From assembly GCF_014640615.1 (NCBI RefSeq), contig NZ_BMHH01000003.1, positions 117,823-181,822 on the forward strand: a stretch of 64,000 bases of DNA, given 5' to 3'. Source of the stretch: Paramesorhizobium endophyticum. GTDB lineage: Bacteria > Pseudomonadota > Alphaproteobacteria > Rhizobiales > Rhizobiaceae. Shown here piece after piece: positions 63,288 to 64,000 of this stretch (position 1 is its first letter; each line of letters starts with the position of its first letter). Below the pieces are notes generated by a model that did no database searches, was not told where the DNA came from, and saw only the letters and a list, made by a program, of their open reading frames with translations. The position numbers were made by a program, and so were the translations under genes.

Positions 63288-64000
63288 ATGACGGACAGCA
63301 ATTACAGAAACCGTGACTATGGGGGGCGCTCTTCGCAGGAAGACGATCCGCTGATGGAGTTGTCACGGATCATCGGCTTCGACGAACCGGTGAAAAACGC
63401 TGCTTCGCGGGAGGGGACGGACGATTTCTCCTTCGATCTGGAACAGGAACTGGTGGGCGCGGTCGAAGCTGAGCTTCACACCACCCCGCAAGCCAGCCAT
63501 TCCGATAGCCGGAACCATTACCAGCCCGCGGCGCGCCAGAGCTATCAGCCGGCGGCGCAGCATGGCTGGACGGTGCCGCGCCAGCTGGCGGGCCGGGACG
63601 AGGAAAAGCTCGATTTCTCCGCCTCGCTCGAGAACGAGCTGAACCTTTCGCTCGATGACGATGTCGAGCAGCCGGGGGATTTCTCCCTCGATGCGCCGTT
63701 CGAGCTAGCTCAGCAGGATGAGGATCTGACGATCTACCAGCCTGCCTTCGAGCCGGAAGAGGAGGCTGCGTCTGCTTATGTGGCTGCTCCCAATCTTGAA
63801 GACGAGCTGGAGATGATGCTCGCGAGCAGTGGCGGAGTTGCCGAACAGGCTCCCGCGCCGGCCTATGCGCAGGCGCCGCAATATGCGCCCGCCTATGCCG
63901 CGGCACAGGCCCAGCCTGTCTCGGAGCTGCGTTATCCTTTCCATTCACCGTCCCGCAGCTATGCCGCCCCGGCGCCGCAACCCGCCGAGCCTCGGTATCA
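63288..64000 (+). CDS. Acidic, Gln/Pro/Ala-rich N-terminal part of a probable SPOR-domain protein (runs off the window)
   Basis: The frame opens at ATG 63288 (MTDSNYRNRDYGGRSSQEDDPLMELSRIIGF) and stays open to base 64000, about 237 residues, with no stop. The visible part is disordered, acidic and repetitive: FSFDLEQELVGAVEAEL, FSASLENELNLSL and LEDELEMMLASSG recur as short amphipathic motifs, spaced by QPAA/APAYAQAP-rich linkers. In Brucella-type genomes the gene after argS encodes a cell-division-associated SPOR protein with this kind of N-terminus. The membrane helix and SPOR domain would lie beyond the window. Confidence 0.75.
   Translation, partial: MTDSNYRNRDYGGRSSQEDDPLMELSRIIGFDEPVKNAASREGTDDFSFDLEQELVGAVEAELHTTPQASHSDSRNHYQPAARQSYQPAAQHGWTVPRQLAGRDEEKLDFSASLENELNLSLDDDVEQPGDFSLDAPFELAQQDEDLTIYQPAFEPEEEAASAYVAAPNLEDELEMMLASSGGVAEQAPAPAYAQAPQYAPAYAAAQAQPVSELRYPFHSPSRSYAAPAPQPAEPRY

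Overview
The window is a high-GC, gene-dense piece of an alphaproteobacterial chromosome, most likely Rhizobiales and probably close to Brucella/Ochrobactrum. The basis is the neighbour sets (erpA-dgt-argS-acidic SPOR-type protein; purC-purS-coiled coil-purQ ... purL-bolA-grxD), an Omp25/31-type barrel, an F1-ATPase zeta subunit, an aerobic-type cob cluster and Rhizobiales-style palindromic intergenic repeats. The family assignment is inference from gene content; no search was run.

Layout. 1-10.6 kb: icd, a TrmJ-like methylase with murI, a luciferase-like oxidoreductase, two small envelope proteins, a reductase divergent from an HxlR regulator, an extensin-like protein, rpsD, ttcA and a Bcr/CflA exporter. 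10.8-26.3 kb: purine genes (purL, purQ, purS, purC, purB) and grxD/bolA, interrupted by accessory blocks: a membrane-anchored AraC regulator with a secreted hydrolase; and a glycosidase-like protein, a MocR regulator, a DUF1127 protein and PhzF. 26.5-32.1 kb: rpe, a methyltransferase, a LivK-like binding protein, a flavin reductase, a secreted hydrolase and a lipoprotein. 32.2-37.8 kb: cobGHIJ divergent from cobL; cobG carries an in-frame palindromic repeat and cobJ is fused to CbiG domains.

38.4-41.2 kb: a siderophore-interacting protein gene with a RirA-type iron box is followed by the most unusual part of the window. This is an AT-rich 1.6-kb insert bounded by 80-bp direct repeats of the sip 3' end. 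It encodes two translationally coupled secreted proteins: a small protein with the secondary-structure and cysteine pattern of AB5 toxin B subunits, and a metzincin zinc protease with a C-terminal disulfide loop and tail. Together they look like an EcxAB-type (protease A subunit) AB5 toxin.

41.2-50.9 kb: an MsbA-like exporter, a dipeptide ABC transporter operon with an M19 dipeptidase, an orphan terminator suggesting a small RNA, a small membrane protein and an Omp25/31-like protein. 51-58.5 kb: an SLC13 transporter, a DapA-like aldolase, a junkyard of decayed gene pieces (a methyltransferase pseudogene between remnants of the neighbouring aph and copA), then intact aph-like and copA genes with a MerR/CueR-type promoter, and acyP. 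58.6-64 kb: a VapBC-like toxin-antitoxin pair, erpA, dgt, argS and the start of an acidic SPOR-type protein that runs off the window.

No rRNA, tRNA, CRISPR array, transposase or integrase was recognised.
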